DNA of 64,000 nt from an uncultured Eubacteriales bacterium (GCA_900315785.1 ONAL01000003.1:1-64000), one strand, 5' to 3'. Positions 35,116 through 44,186 are shown, counted from the first letter of the stretch. The notes: generated from the letters alone by a model not told the origin. Translations and numbers: made by a program.

Positions 35116-35700
35116 ATGGACGACAGGCTAAGAAAACAGCTTGACTTTTCGCTGGAGATTGACAAGGAAAAGAACGTCTTTCGGCAGACGCACCTTTCCT
35201 CTCACGGCAGAAACGAAAACGACGCGGAGCACGCGTGGCATATGGCGGTTATGGCGTATCTGCTGAGGGAATACTCGAACAGCGAAATCGACATTGCCAA
35301 AACAATGCTGATGTGCCTTATCCACGACATTGTGGAAATTGACGCGGGCGACACCTACGCGTACGACGAAGCGGAGCAGAGCACGCGCAAGGAGCGCGAG
35401 GACAAGGCAAAGGAGAGGATTTTCTCAATCCTTCCGAGCGACCAGAAAAAGGAGCTCGAGGCGGTATTTGACGAGTTCGAGCTCGGCGAGAGCGCCGAAG
35501 CGAGGTTCGCGAAGGCTATGGATAATCTCCAGCCGCTTTTGCTCAACAACTCGAACGGCGGCAGCGACTGGATAGAGCACGGCGTGAGAGCCGAACAGGT
35601 CTATAACCGACAGAAAACCACGGCGCTCGGCAGCGAAGCTCTATACGAAATCACCGCCGAAATCATCGAGAGCAACAGGCAAAAAGGCAGTCTTAAATAG
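35116..35700 (+). CDS. HD-domain hydrolase (YfbR/HDDC2-like)
   Basis: The 194-residue cytosolic phosphohydrolase has the HD-superfamily metal residues in AEHAWHMAVMAYLL (H), CLIHDIVEIDAGD (HD) and a later D in FAKAMDNLQPLLLN. The layout resembles YfbR/HDDC2 proteins, which remove the phosphate from deoxyribonucleoside 5'-monophosphates; the exact substrate is not shown. It starts 2 nt after the galactanase stop, with its GAGGTAATT ribosome-binding site in the end of that gene, so the two are cotranscribed. Confidence 0.88.
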   Translation: MDDRLRKQLDFSLEIDKEKNVFRQTHLSSHGRNENDAEHAWHMAVMAYLLREYSNSEIDIAKTMLMCLIHDIVEIDAGDTYAYDEAEQSTRKEREDKAKERIFSILPSDQKKELEAVFDEFELGESAEARFAKAMDNLQPLLLNNSNGGSDWIEHGVRAEQVYNRQKTTALGSEALYEITAEIIESNRQKGSLK

Positions 35701-35757
35701 CAAGTTGACGGAGCAATCCGTTCATATAATCGAAAAATCAATACAGAGGAGGATAAT

Positions 35758-36531
35758 ATGGGTTTATTCGGAAAAATGTTTGAAAAGAAAATCTGCTCGG
35801 TCTGCGGAGGCGAAATCAAGCTTCTCGGCAACCGCAAGCTCGAGGACGGAAATCTCTGCAAGGAGTGCGCGTCAAAGCTTTCGCCGTTTTTCAGCGACCG
35901 CAGAAGAAGCACTGTAAGCGACATCAAGGCTCAGCTTGAGTACCGCGAGAAGAACAAGGACGCTGTCGCGGCGTTCAACGCTACGGCTGTTTTCGGTCGT
36001 GACACAAAGGTCATCGTTGACGAGGCAAACAAAAAGTTTATGGTAACCTCAGCGCGCAACTACGCCGAGGCTAACCCCGACGTTATCGACTTCAAGGACG
36101 TGCTCGGTGTAAACATCGAAATCAGCGAGGAAACAACCGAGGAGACCTACGAGGACAAGGAAGGCAACACAAGAAGCTACCGTCCGCCGCGCTACTACTA
36201 TACATATGACTTTGAGGTTCATATCAACGTGCGCAATCCTTACTTTGACACAATGACGGTAAAGCTCAACTCCTCGTCTGTCGAGCTCAATCCCGACAGA
36301 GCCGTCGCGGCTGACAGAAAACCCGACCCTCAGAAGCATATGGAATACCGCGAGTACAAGGCTATGGCAAACGACATCAAGCGTCTGCTCACCAATGCCC
36401 GTGAAGAGGTAAAGGCGGAGCGCGAAGCAGCGAACGCGTTCAGAGCTCCCGTAGTCTGCAAGTGCTGCGGCGCGACCACAACTCCCGACATTAACGGCTG
36501 CTGCGAGTTCTGCGGAGGAATGGCACAGTAA
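35758..36531 (+). CDS. DUF4428 zinc-ribbon protein
   Basis: The 257-residue soluble protein begins with a DUF4428 zinc ribbon (KKICSVCGGEIKLLGNRKLEDGNLCKECASKL, four cysteines) and ends with a second ribbon (VCKCCGATTTPDINGCCEFCGGM). Between them is a strand-rich domain (VIVDEANKKFMVTSARNY, YYYTYDFEVHINVRNPYFDTMTVKL) with a positively charged helical region near 215-235. GAGGAGG precedes the ATG. It overlaps the next gene by one base. Function unknown; such proteins occur near envelope-stress and ribbon proteins in Firmicutes. Confidence 0.85.
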   Translation: MGLFGKMFEKKICSVCGGEIKLLGNRKLEDGNLCKECASKLSPFFSDRRRSTVSDIKAQLEYREKNKDAVAAFNATAVFGRDTKVIVDEANKKFMVTSARNYAEANPDVIDFKDVLGVNIEISEETTEETYEDKEGNTRSYRPPRYYYTYDFEVHINVRNPYFDTMTVKLNSSSVELNPDRAVAADRKPDPQKHMEYREYKAMANDIKRLLTNAREEVKAEREAANAFRAPVVCKCCGATTTPDINGCCEFCGGMAQ

Positions 36532-36962
36532 TGGAGCCGCTCGTGCCCGAGGTTGAGGAAGTCAAAGGGGTTATGCTCATAGATTGGTACAGCAAAACCG
36601 TCGCGACAGTTGACGGCGGCGGCTTCAACGAAATTGTACTCTTTGAACACTCCGACACAGAGCTCAAGCTCAGTTTTTTCTCAAAGGATGAGGACTCAGA
36701 CGAAACGCGGCGCGACTGTATCGCAGATAAAAAGGCGCTCACTGATTGCCTTGAAATCATAAACCGTTTCAGGCTCGGCGAATGGTCAAAGCTTAACAAT
36801 CCGACTTCCCTGTCAGGCGTAGTCAAGGTGATTAAGTACCGAACCGAAAACGGCGGCTATATCCGCGTATCGTCCGACAAAATGCCCGAGGACGGCGAAA
36901 GGGCATTTGACGAGCTCGAAAAAGCTCTCAAAAAACATTGTAAAAAAAGCTCAGAACTCTAA
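36531..36962 (+). CDS. Hypothetical protein, 143 aa
   Basis: Not recognised. The start ATG shares one base with the stop of the DUF4428 gene (TAATG), so it is almost certainly coupled to it. The protein is acidic to neutral and soluble, with a strand-rich start (GVMLIDWYSKTVATVDGGGFNEIVLFEHSDTELKLSFFS) and a helical, lysine-rich end (AFDELEKALKKHCKK). The pattern resembles a small beta-sheet domain binding or modifying the ribbon protein, but nothing shows this. Confidence 0.8.
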   Translation: MEPLVPEVEEVKGVMLIDWYSKTVATVDGGGFNEIVLFEHSDTELKLSFFSKDEDSDETRRDCIADKKALTDCLEIINRFRLGEWSKLNNPTSLSGVVKVIKYRTENGGYIRVSSDKMPEDGERAFDELEKALKKHCKKSSEL

Positions 36963-36979
36963 GCGAGTTCTGAGCTTTA
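36948..36979. terminator. Bidirectional terminator between convergent genes
   Basis: AGCTCAGAACTC/GAGTTCTGAGCT is a 12-bp perfect stem with a 5-nt loop spanning the stop codon of the hypothetical gene. On the minus strand it is followed by seven T residues, ending the ybeY-like gene; on the plus strand a weaker TTAATAATATT follows. Confidence 0.85.
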
Positions 36980-36988
36980 ATAATATTA

Positions 36989-37474
36989 TTACATTTTGTG
37001 CGCGATGTACGAGGAGCTGGCGGGTAAGCCGAGCTGGTAGAGCGTCCATTCTTCCTTTTCGCGCATCTCTACCCTGCCGTTCTTTTCGTAGCTGTAGCCG
37101 AACAGTTCCAGCATTCCGTGAGCGGTCAGATACGCGACCTCTCGCTGGAGCGAATGTCCGTGTACAGACGAATTCTGCACAGCCTTTTCAATCGAGATAA
37201 CCACGTTGCCGAGATATCTCACGTTGGTTCCTACGTCAACTCCGTCGGTGGGAAGAGTAAGAACCGAGGCTCCCATGTCTTTACCGAAGTAAAGCTTGTT
37301 CACCTTCTTGATTCCGTCGTCGTCGATAAAGGTTACGCCGATTTCAGCAGAGCCCTTGTAGCCCTCAAGCTGAAGCACTGCGTGACAGCAGCGTCTGACC
37401 AGCATCCTGATACCTGTCGGAATTTTTACAACTTTTTGATCGTCTGTGATAATCACCTTGATCTTATCAGTCAT
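36989..37474 (-). CDS. YbeY-like protein lacking the metal-binding histidines (paralogue 2)
   Basis: The 161-residue protein resembles clostridial YbeY closely at both ends (DKIKVIITDDQKVVKIPTGIRMLVRRCCHAVL; GHSLQREVAYLTAHGMLELFGYSYE; REKEEWTLYQLGLPASSSYI). The metal site is changed to H-GML-E-LFGYS-Y, so two of the three histidines are missing, and the TDVLSF segment reads SVLTLPTDG. It is closer to canonical YbeY than the copy at 26035. The start at 37474 has AAGGGGG upstream. It is probably derived from YbeY with lost or altered catalysis. Confidence 0.78.
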   Translation of the reverse strand: MTDKIKVIITDDQKVVKIPTGIRMLVRRCCHAVLQLEGYKGSAEIGVTFIDDDGIKKVNKLYFGKDMGASVLTLPTDGVDVGTNVRYLGNVVISIEKAVQNSSVHGHSLQREVAYLTAHGMLELFGYSYEKNGRVEMREKEEWTLYQLGLPASSSYIAHKM

Positions 37475-37772
37475 AGTTTGCCCCCTTAAACTATACTGCA
37501 TTTACGATAGCATTCAATTGTGATATCATTTTAACAAAAATAACTCTTTGTGTAAATTGACGAAATTAATAATATTATGCTAATTTTTTGATTGCTTTTG
37601 ATTAATTATATATATTTTTTTACAAAAAAATATTTTTTATGACCAAATATGATTAACTTTGACTGAGCGTTGCTGTTTTTGACAATATTTTAACAAATTA
37701 GTGATAGACATTTTTCACACAGTGTTTGAAAACCCGACATAAAAGCACGGAAACAGCCTAAAATTTTCATTC
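37475..37772. other. AT-rich intergenic region
   Basis: This stretch between the divergent ybeY-like and HMA genes is strongly AT-rich, with T- and A-runs (37590-37640). No ORF, RNA gene or clear repeat is visible. It should contain the promoter of the minus-strand ybeY-like gene. Confidence 0.6.
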
Positions 37773-37802
37773 TTGACACATATACTCGTCAAATGATACA
37801 AT
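37773..37802 (+). promoter_or_regulatory. Promoter of the HMA-domain gene
   Basis: TTGACA (37773-37778), 18-nt spacer, TACAAT (37797-37802). Confidence 0.7.
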
Positions 37803-37839
37803 AACAGTGTAAAACAACCTCAAAAAGGAGTGCTCTGAA

Positions 37840-38058
37840 ATGGTAAAAATTTGTCTCGGCATTGACGGAATGATGTGCCCGATGTGCGAAGCGCACATGA
37901 ACGACGCAATCAGAAACAGCTTTGACGTCAAAAAGGTAAAAGCCTCTCACAAGAAAAAGTCGTGCGTGATTACCGCAAAAGAGGAAATCCCGCGTGAGGC
38001 GCTTGAAAAGGTTGTCGCCGAAACTGGCTACAAGCTCACATCATATGAAGTTGAATAA
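37840..38058 (+). CDS. Heavy-metal-associated (HMA) domain protein
   Basis: The 72-residue single HMA domain has a GMMCPMCEAHM metal loop (C at about 13 and 16), the CxxC of copper/zinc chaperones and P-type ATPase N-termini, within the expected beta-alpha-beta fold (VKICLGIDG, NDAIRNSFDV, KSCVITAKEE, LEKVVAETGYKL). No copper ATPase or CsoR-like regulator lies next to it, so the metal and partner are unknown. AAAAGGAG precedes the start and a strong terminator follows directly, so it is monocistronic. Confidence 0.9.
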   Translation: MVKICLGIDGMMCPMCEAHMNDAIRNSFDVKKVKASHKKKSCVITAKEEIPREALEKVVAETGYKLTSYEVE

Positions 38059-38061
38059 CAA

Positions 38062-38095
38062 AATCTCGGAGTCCGGGGAGACTCCGAGATTTTTT
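38062..38095 (+). terminator. Terminator after the HMA gene
   Basis: AATCTCGGAGTC/GACTCCGAGATT stem, 6-nt loop, then TTTTT. Confidence 0.9.
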
Positions 38096-38121
38096 ATGCG
38101 TAGCATTTTTGCCCGAATTAA

Positions 38122-39522
38122 TTATATCTTTATTATTCCGAGTGAAGCCAGAAGCAGCAGACACAGAAGTATCGGCGTAACGACCTTGACCATAACTACA
38201 TACAGCCCTTTACGGAACATCCGCTCGCCGTTCTTGGTGGCTTCTTCGATAATTGTTTTCGGCTTGATAATCCAGCCGACGAGAATACAGGTTCCGATAG
38301 CGACAATCGGCATCAGAATGTTGTTGCTGACAAAATCAAAGATATCGAGCAGCTGAGCGTTTGCGCCGTTGGGAAGCTTGACGTTAAAGAAGAAGATATT
38401 CTTGTTGTAGCCGAAGCAGATGATAACGGCGAGGATAAACGCGATAACGCCCTCAATGATAACCATCTTTTTACGTTTGATTTTCGTCTTGTCAACGATA
38501 CCCGAAACAACCGCCTCGAGAATCGAAACCGAGCTCGTGAGAGCCGCGAAGAGAACCATAATAAAGAACACAGCGCCGACGACTCTGCCGACAACTCCCA
38601 TTTCGGCAAACACCTTGGGAAGCATCATAAACATAAGTCCGGGACCGCCCGAGGACATTCCCTCTGCGCCGCTGAACACGTAAACCGCGGGAATAACCAT
38701 AACGCCAGCGAGGAACGCAACGACCGTATCGAAAATCTCAATCTGATTGACCGAGCGCATAAGGTTGTCCTTGTCCTTGAAGTATGAGCCGTAGGTTACC
38801 ATAATACCCATAGCCACGCTGATACTGTAGAAAAGCTGTCCCATAGCGTCCATAACGACGGTAAAGAACTTTTCAAGCGTGATTCCCTTGAAGTTCGGGA
38901 TAACGTAGACGAGAAATCCGTCCATACCTGTTCTGCCGTCTGTCTTTGCGCTGCCTCTGATTGTCAGAGAGAAAATCGCGATACCGAGCACAAGGAAAAG
39001 CAGAATCGGCATAAGCACCTTGGAGAGCGATTCAATGCCCTTGTTGACGCCTCGGAAAACGACAAAGCAAGTTGCCGCCATAAAGATTGCGGTGAATACA
39101 ACCGGAGCGACAGGACTCATAATAAAGTCGGTAAAGAAGCTGTCGCCCGCGACGCCGTCCATTCCGATACCCGTGACGAACACAATCGCGTACTTGAGAA
39201 CCCAGCCGCCGATAATGCAGTAGTAAGGCATTATCAGAAACGGAACAATGCTCGCAAAGCCGCCGAGCCAGCCCCAGCCCTTTTTGAGCTTGCCGTAAGC
39301 GGTGAGACAGCCCTGCTTGGTTTTTCGTCCGATTGAAACCTCGGTCACAAGCAGTGTGAAGCCGAAGGTCAAAGCGAGCGTCAGATAAACCGCAAGGAAA
39401 AGTCCGCCGCCGTCCTTAGCCGCAAGGTACGGAAAACGCCAGATGTTTCCGAGACCGACAGCCGAACCCGCCGCAGCGAGGACGAAGCCGAGGGAACCCG
39501 AAAACGAGTTTCTTTTTTCCAT
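38122..39522 (-). CDS. Neurotransmitter:sodium symporter family transporter
   Basis: The 466-residue membrane protein has about 12 helices. The NSS signature is at the N-terminus (SLGFVLAAAGSAVGLGNIWRFPYLAAKDGGG), with unwound helix 1 residues for Na+ and substrate. Later helices include PYYCIIGGWVLKYAIVFV, LFYSISVAMGIMVTYGSYF and FFIMVLFAALTSSVSILEA. Bacterial relatives (LeuT, MhsT, TnaT) carry amino acids with Na+. The substrate is not determined from sequence. AAAAGGGG precedes the start. No neighbour points to a pathway. Confidence 0.94.
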   Translation of the reverse strand: MEKRNSFSGSLGFVLAAAGSAVGLGNIWRFPYLAAKDGGGLFLAVYLTLALTFGFTLLVTEVSIGRKTKQGCLTAYGKLKKGWGWLGGFASIVPFLIMPYYCIIGGWVLKYAIVFVTGIGMDGVAGDSFFTDFIMSPVAPVVFTAIFMAATCFVVFRGVNKGIESLSKVLMPILLFLVLGIAIFSLTIRGSAKTDGRTGMDGFLVYVIPNFKGITLEKFFTVVMDAMGQLFYSISVAMGIMVTYGSYFKDKDNLMRSVNQIEIFDTVVAFLAGVMVIPAVYVFSGAEGMSSGGPGLMFMMLPKVFAEMGVVGRVVGAVFFIMVLFAALTSSVSILEAVVSGIVDKTKIKRKKMVIIEGVIAFILAVIICFGYNKNIFFFNVKLPNGANAQLLDIFDFVSNNILMPIVAIGTCILVGWIIKPKTIIEEATKNGERMFRKGLYVVMVKVVTPILLCLLLLASLGIIKI

Positions 39523-39634
39523 AAAAATACCCCTTTTTTATTCAGATGTAAAAATATTGTACCATATGAAAAGGCGATAATCAAGTGAGGTTTTCGTCTT
39601 TGCCGCTCAGCTCGCCTTCGCTGTCAGAACAATA

Positions 39635-40831
39635 TCACTTGTCCGCGTAAAACCACTTGAGAAACTCAGGGAATATCGCGCGCCAGTAAGCCTCGTTGTG
39701 CATAGCCTGCTCATAGAACGAGGTCGTGATATTTTCCGCAGGGAAGCCTGCGTCAGCAAGAGTTTTAGGCATAGCGTCCGCGCCGATGTTGAGCTGCGCC
39801 TCGAGCGTATCGCCTGCTCCGCAGTAGATATATACGAGAGGATTATTCTTTGAAAAATCCTTCTTTGAAAGGTGCTTTGCCCAGGTCGCGTCGTCAAAAA
39901 GACCGAACGCGGGTGAAAGCGCGCCGATTGTTCCGAACTTTTCGGGGTGCTCCATTCCGATATAGAAGCACTCGATTCCGCCCGAGGAGCTGCCGCAGAT
40001 TGCCACGCCGTCGGGGTCGGTACGCACGTTGTAGTTCTTCTCGACAAACGGCACAACAACGTCGGCTACGAAGTCGGAGAACTCCTTGCCCTTTCCGTTC
40101 TCGTAGATATCGGGCTCGGTCGTAACGTCGCCGATGTCGGGTGTGAGCTCCTTGTCACGGGTCGTCGAGGGATTCGCGACGCCTACGATAACCGCCTGCT
40201 TATCCTCGGAAACGGAACGCATACTCTCATAAACGCCCCACGAGCCGTGAGTTGTAGCGTTCTTCTCAAAGAGGTTCTGACCGTCAGTCATATAGATAAC
40301 AGGGTACTTTTCTTTCCTGTTCTTGTCGTAGCTGTCGGGCGTGCAGATGTAAACTTCTTTTTCGTAGCCCTCAAAATCAAAGGTTTCGAGCGCGTAATCG
40401 ATAACGTCCGCCTCTTCCTTGCCGTCGGTAAAGGGCACAATTCCGTTGACCTTGCGGTGCCAGCCGCTGACACAGTTGTTGAACGCAAGCTCTATTGTGT
40501 CGTCGCCGTCACAGGTAAAGTAAATCTTGTTGAAGCTGTCGGCGTCGCCGTAGCAAGCGTAGAGCACAGCGTCGTCATCCTCGCTGAGCTTTTCGATTGA
40601 CGCGGGCTCGTTGTCGCCTGTCGAACCGACAACCAAGGTCGCGGTAACTTTCTCGCTCTTGTAATCGTCCTTGAACAAAACCTTGGTACCCGAGCGGTCA
40701 ATCTTTTTTTCCTCGGTTGCTGTTGTGGCTTCGGTCGGCTTTTCCTTCTTTTCCTCAGCCTTGTCAAAGCACGATGTCAGACAGAGCGCGCAGAGAACCA
40801 GCGCGACTGTGAGTGAAATAACTTTCTTCAC
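39635..40831 (-). CDS. Esterase-family lipoprotein (alpha/beta hydrolase)
   Basis: The start is GTG at 40831, chosen because AAGGAGG lies 5 nt upstream and a lipoprotein signal follows at once (VKKVISLTVALVLCALCLTSC with the lipobox cysteine), giving 398 residues. After a charged Glu/Lys/Thr linker comes a strand-rich carbohydrate-binding-like part (residues ~65-165), then an esterase D-like hydrolase: YPVIYMTDGQNLF, VAICGSSSGGIECFYI (nucleophile S in GSSSG) and a C-terminal QAMHNEAYW histidine. It may de-esterify plant polysaccharide at the cell surface. The ribosome-binding site overlaps the tatD stop. Confidence 0.85.
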   Translation of the reverse strand: MKKVISLTVALVLCALCLTSCFDKAEEKKEKPTEATTATEEKKIDRSGTKVLFKDDYKSEKVTATLVVGSTGDNEPASIEKLSEDDDAVLYACYGDADSFNKIYFTCDGDDTIELAFNNCVSGWHRKVNGIVPFTDGKEEADVIDYALETFDFEGYEKEVYICTPDSYDKNRKEKYPVIYMTDGQNLFEKNATTHGSWGVYESMRSVSEDKQAVIVGVANPSTTRDKELTPDIGDVTTEPDIYENGKGKEFSDFVADVVVPFVEKNYNVRTDPDGVAICGSSSGGIECFYIGMEHPEKFGTIGALSPAFGLFDDATWAKHLSKKDFSKNNPLVYIYCGAGDTLEAQLNIGADAMPKTLADAGFPAENITTSFYEQAMHNEAYWRAIFPEFLKWFYADK

Positions 40832-40841
40832 AACTTCCTCC

Positions 40842-41606
40842 TTACTTGATATTATAAAGCCGTCTCGCGTTATCCGCCGTGATATAGAGAATTTCATCGG
40901 CGGTCATACCGCGGATTTCGGCAATTTTTTCCGCTGCATAAATAATCTTTCGGCTGTCGTTCCGCTTTCCTCTGAACGGAACGGGAGCCATATACGGCGC
41001 GTCTGTCTCGAGCAGGAGCCTGTCGAGCGGTACCTCTGCGGCACATTCCACGCTGTGGCGCGCGTTCTTGAACGTCACAACTCCGCCCAGACTTATGCTC
41101 ATTCCGAGCTTTATAACCTCGCGCATAAGCTCAACGCTTCCGCTGAAGCAGTGCATAAGACCCTTCGGGCGGTAACGTCTGATAAGCTCCATTGTGTCGC
41201 CGTGAGCCTCTCGGTCGTGAATTACGACGGGAACGTCGAGCTCTGCGGCGAGCCTCAGCTGTTCCTCAAACACCCTTTTCTGCAAATCACGCGGAATGTC
41301 CCAGTGATAATCGAGACCGATTTCGCCTATAGCTACGCATTTTTCGTTCTTCAGATACTCTTTTATTCCGTCGAGGTAATCCTCGGGCATATCCTCGAGG
41401 TTTTCGGGGTGAAAGCCTGCCGTAAACCAGATGTAAGGATACTTCTCCGAATAGCCCTTCAGAACCTCTGCCGATTTCAAATCAACCGCGTTGCACACCA
41501 CGCCGCAAACGCCCTCGTCGGGCAGAGCTTTCAGAAGCTCGTCTCTGTCCTCGTCGAACCAGGCGTCGTCATAATGCGCGTGCGCGTCAAATATTTTTCT
41601 TTCCAT
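40842..41606 (-). CDS. tatD: TatD-family metal-dependent hydrolase
   Basis: The 254-residue metal-dependent deoxyribonuclease of the TatD type has FDAHAHYDDAWFDEDRDELL, VAIGEIGLDYHW, LDVPVVIHDREAHGDTMELI, LMHCFSGSVELM and LLLETDAPYMAPVPFRGKRN in order, giving the metal ligands H-x-H, E, H, H and D. In Firmicutes tatD usually follows metG, as here, though a terminator-like hairpin lies between them. The esterase gene begins 11 nt after its stop. Confidence 0.94.
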   Translation of the reverse strand: MERKIFDAHAHYDDAWFDEDRDELLKALPDEGVCGVVCNAVDLKSAEVLKGYSEKYPYIWFTAGFHPENLEDMPEDYLDGIKEYLKNEKCVAIGEIGLDYHWDIPRDLQKRVFEEQLRLAAELDVPVVIHDREAHGDTMELIRRYRPKGLMHCFSGSVELMREVIKLGMSISLGGVVTFKNARHSVECAAEVPLDRLLLETDAPYMAPVPFRGKRNDSRKIIYAAEKIAEIRGMTADEILYITADNARRLYNIK

Positions 41607-41684
41607 AGACTTTTGCAGCTTCTCCTCTCAAAGGGTTTCATATCCCGCTTACTTTCGTTCCCGACAACACCGCTAATTCTTAAT

Positions 41685-41720
41685 TCAAAACAAAACGGCG
41701 GTCAGCCTCCGCCAACCGCC
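41685..41720 (-). terminator. Hairpin terminator after metG
   Basis: GGCGGT/ACCGCC stem around a GC-rich loop, followed on the minus strand by GTTTTGTTTTG. Confidence 0.6.
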
Positions 41721-41745
41721 ACTTGAATCAATCTTAATACAGTTT

Positions 41746-43704
41746 TTATACAATTTTGCTGCCGTTCGCGATTGCGTTGTCAACCGTGATGAGTGTGAGC
41801 TTGTCGCCCTTTTCGGCTGAAAGAATCATACCGCAGCTCTCTACTCCGCAGAGCTTAACGGGCTTGAGGTTCGCGACAAAGAGAACCTTCTTGCCGACCA
41901 GCTCCTCGGGCTTGTAATACATTGCGATACCGCTGACGATTGTTCTCTCGCCGAAGCCGTCCGCAACGGTGAATTTCAGAAGCTTCTTGCTCTTCTTTAC
42001 CTTTTCGCAGGCGAGAACCTCGCCGACGCGGATATCGGACTTTCCGAAATCCTCAATGCCGATTTCCTCAGCGATAGGCTCGGTGGCCTCAGCCTCAATC
42101 TCGGTGATTGACTTGTCGGCGGAAGCCTTCTGCATAGCGTCAATCTCGGCATAGAGCTTCTCGGGGTCGATACGGACAAAGAGCGGAGTCGGGTCGCAGA
42201 GCTCCGTACCCGCCTTTAAGCCGCCGAAATCAAAGAGGCTGTCGTAATCCTTAACATCACAGTTAATCTGAGCGAGAATCGCCTTGTGAGTGTCGGGCAT
42301 AAACGGCTCGATAAGCACAGCCACGAATCGGATACCCTCAAGCAGATTGTAGAGCACTGTGCCGAGTCTTGCCTTCTTGCTCTCGTCCTTGGCAAGCGCC
42401 CAGGGAGCGGTCTCGTCGATGTATTTGTTACAGCGCTTCGCGAGGTTGATAACTTCCTCGAGCGCGTCGCTGATGTGGAACTTCTCAATCTGAGCGTCTA
42501 CCCTCTTGACCGTATCGAGCGCAAAAGCCTTGAGCTCGTCGTCAACAGGCTCAGCCTCTACAGGCTCCTGAACAACTCCGCCGAAGTACTTCTTGTTCAT
42601 CGCGATTGTGCGGTTAACAAGATTTCCGAGAGTGTTCGCAAGGTCGGAGTTGAAGCGCTCAATAATCGTGTCATAGGTTATGGAGCCGTCGCTCGCGAAG
42701 GGCATTTCGGAAAGCAGATAATAACGGACAGCGTCAACGCCGATAAGCTTTGAAAGCGCGTCCGCGTAGATAACGTTACCGCGGCTCTTGCTCATCTTGT
42801 CCTCGCCGAAGAGCAGCCACGGATGACCGTAAACCTGCTTGGGCAGAGGCTCGCCGAGAGCCATAAGCATAATGGGCCAGTAAATTGTGTGGAAACGCAC
42901 GATATCCTTGCCGATGATGTGAGCGTCGGCAGGCCAGAATTTCTTGTATTTTTCAGAGCTTCCGTCGGGGTCATAGCCGAGACCCGTGATATAGTTTGAA
43001 AGAGCGTCAATCCATACATAAACAACGTGGTCGGGGTCAAAATCTACGGGGATACCCCACTTGAAGCTGGTACGTGAAACGCAGAGGTCCTGGAGACCGG
43101 GCTTGATGAAGTTGTTGAGCATTTCCTTCTTGCGGCTTTCGGGATAGATAAAGTCGGGGTTCTGCTCGATGAATTCCTCAAGCTGCTTCTGATACTTGGA
43201 GAGACGAAGGAAATACGCCTCTTCCTTCATAGGCTTAACCTCGCCGCCGCAGGTGGGGCACTTGCCGTCTACAAGCTGGCTCTCTGTCCAGAAGCTCTCG
43301 CACGGTGTGCAGTAGAGTCCCTCGTAGCTGCCCTTGTAAATATCGTCCTGCTCATAGAGCTTCTTGAAAATCTTCTGAACGACCTTTTCGTGGTCGGGGT
43401 CGGTGGTGCGGATAAACTTGTCGTAGGAAGTGTTGAGAACATCGCAGATGTCCTTAATCTCGCCCGCGACCTTATCGACGTATTCCTTGGGAGTGCAGCC
43501 CTCTGCCTGAGCGTAGGTCTCAATCTTCTGACCGTGCTCGTCGGTGCCTGTCTGGAATAAAACGTCATAACCCTGCATACGCTTGTAACGGGCAATGGCG
43601 TCGGTAAGAACAATCTCGTAGCTGTTGCCGATGTGAGGCTTACGCGATGTGTACGCGATAGCCGTGGTAATATAATACGGTTTTCCCTTACAGTTTTTAC
43701 ACAT
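41746..43704 (-). CDS. metG: Methionyl-tRNA synthetase
   Basis: The 652-residue enzyme charges tRNA-Met. It has the HIGH-type PHIGNSYE (about 20-27), a zinc knuckle (CTPCESFWTES, CPTCGGE), the KMSKS loop KMSKSRGN, the anticodon-binding helical domain and a C-terminal EMAP-type tRNA-binding domain (DIRVGEVLACEKVKKSKKLLKF to the end). The C-terminal domain helps dimerisation and tRNA capture. It lies divergent from tRNA-fMet at 43873, a neat but probably coincidental pairing. No T-box is seen in the 5' region. Confidence 0.97.
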   Translation of the reverse strand: MCKNCKGKPYYITTAIAYTSRKPHIGNSYEIVLTDAIARYKRMQGYDVLFQTGTDEHGQKIETYAQAEGCTPKEYVDKVAGEIKDICDVLNTSYDKFIRTTDPDHEKVVQKIFKKLYEQDDIYKGSYEGLYCTPCESFWTESQLVDGKCPTCGGEVKPMKEEAYFLRLSKYQKQLEEFIEQNPDFIYPESRKKEMLNNFIKPGLQDLCVSRTSFKWGIPVDFDPDHVVYVWIDALSNYITGLGYDPDGSSEKYKKFWPADAHIIGKDIVRFHTIYWPIMLMALGEPLPKQVYGHPWLLFGEDKMSKSRGNVIYADALSKLIGVDAVRYYLLSEMPFASDGSITYDTIIERFNSDLANTLGNLVNRTIAMNKKYFGGVVQEPVEAEPVDDELKAFALDTVKRVDAQIEKFHISDALEEVINLAKRCNKYIDETAPWALAKDESKKARLGTVLYNLLEGIRFVAVLIEPFMPDTHKAILAQINCDVKDYDSLFDFGGLKAGTELCDPTPLFVRIDPEKLYAEIDAMQKASADKSITEIEAEATEPIAEEIGIEDFGKSDIRVGEVLACEKVKKSKKLLKFTVADGFGERTIVSGIAMYYKPEELVGKKVLFVANLKPVKLCGVESCGMILSAEKGDKLTLITVDNAIANGSKIV

Positions 43705-43818
43705 AAAATCACCTTTTAGATAAAAATTTTCGCTCTTTTGATTATAGCATAAACACTAAGCAAAAATCAATTATTTTAGCGCTTTTTATAATTAGTCAAA
43801 GAAATACGTAAAATACAC

Positions 43819-43847
43819 TTGACAAAACCGCATAATCGGGCTATAAT
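43819..43847 (+). promoter_or_regulatory. tRNA-fMet promoter
   Basis: TTGACA (43819-43824), 17-nt spacer, TATAAT (43842-43847): full consensus. Confidence 0.85.
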
Positions 43848-43872
43848 ATATAAGCTGAATGACAGCAGATAT

Positions 43873-43948
<76 letters not shown>

Positions 43949-43954
43949 GTTAAG

Positions 43955-43988
43955 AATAGCAGATACCTCAAGGTATCTGCTATTTTTA
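43955..43988 (+). terminator. Terminator after tRNA-fMet
   Basis: AATAGCAGATACCT pairs with AGGTATCTGCTATT, then TTTATTTA. Confidence 0.85.
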
Positions 43989-43998
43989 TTTATTGATA

Positions 43999-44052
43999 GG
44001 AGGAAGGACTTGAAGGTCCGCGTCTCGAAAAACAGTCCTGCGGACTGTTTTT
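43999..44052 (+). other. Inverted tRNA T-arm copy plus GC hairpin
   Basis: GGAGGAAGGACTTGAA at 43999-44014 is the exact reverse complement of tRNA bases 43926-43941. It is followed by the hairpin AAAAACAGTCC/GGACTGTTTTT (44028-44052). The same order (tRNA, terminator, inverted T-arm copy, A-run/CnGTCC hairpin/T-run) recurs after tRNA-Arg at 58745-58806. Confidence 0.7.
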
Positions 44053-44132
44053 AGCGGACTGGATTTAGCCCGCTTTTTAGCTGCGAACCGATTTAACAGG
44101 CGAAACGTAACGCGTTGATTAGATGGAGCGTA

Positions 44133-44148
44133 TTCCTCCGCAACCAGT
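44133..44148 (+). repeat. Right copy of tRNA-end direct repeat
   Basis: Exact second copy of the 16-mer at 43935-43950. Only about 180 bp separate the copies, so any element has been lost. AT-rich remnant sequence continues to the right. Confidence 0.75.
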
Positions 44149-44151
44149 CAA

Positions 44152-44186
44152 AAATGGCTTAAACAGTGATGTTTAAGCCATTTTTT
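44152..44186 (+). terminator. Second terminator, beyond the duplicated tRNA end
   Basis: AAATGGCTTAAAC/GTTTAAGCCATTT stem followed by TTTTG. It stands in the same position relative to the second tRNA-end copy as the first terminator does to the tRNA, and was probably the original tRNA terminator. Confidence 0.8.

Noticed and set aside
40671..41726. 351-codon plus-strand ORF over the end of the esterase gene and tatD
   Set aside because: It crosses two well-supported minus-strand genes and has no domain of its own.
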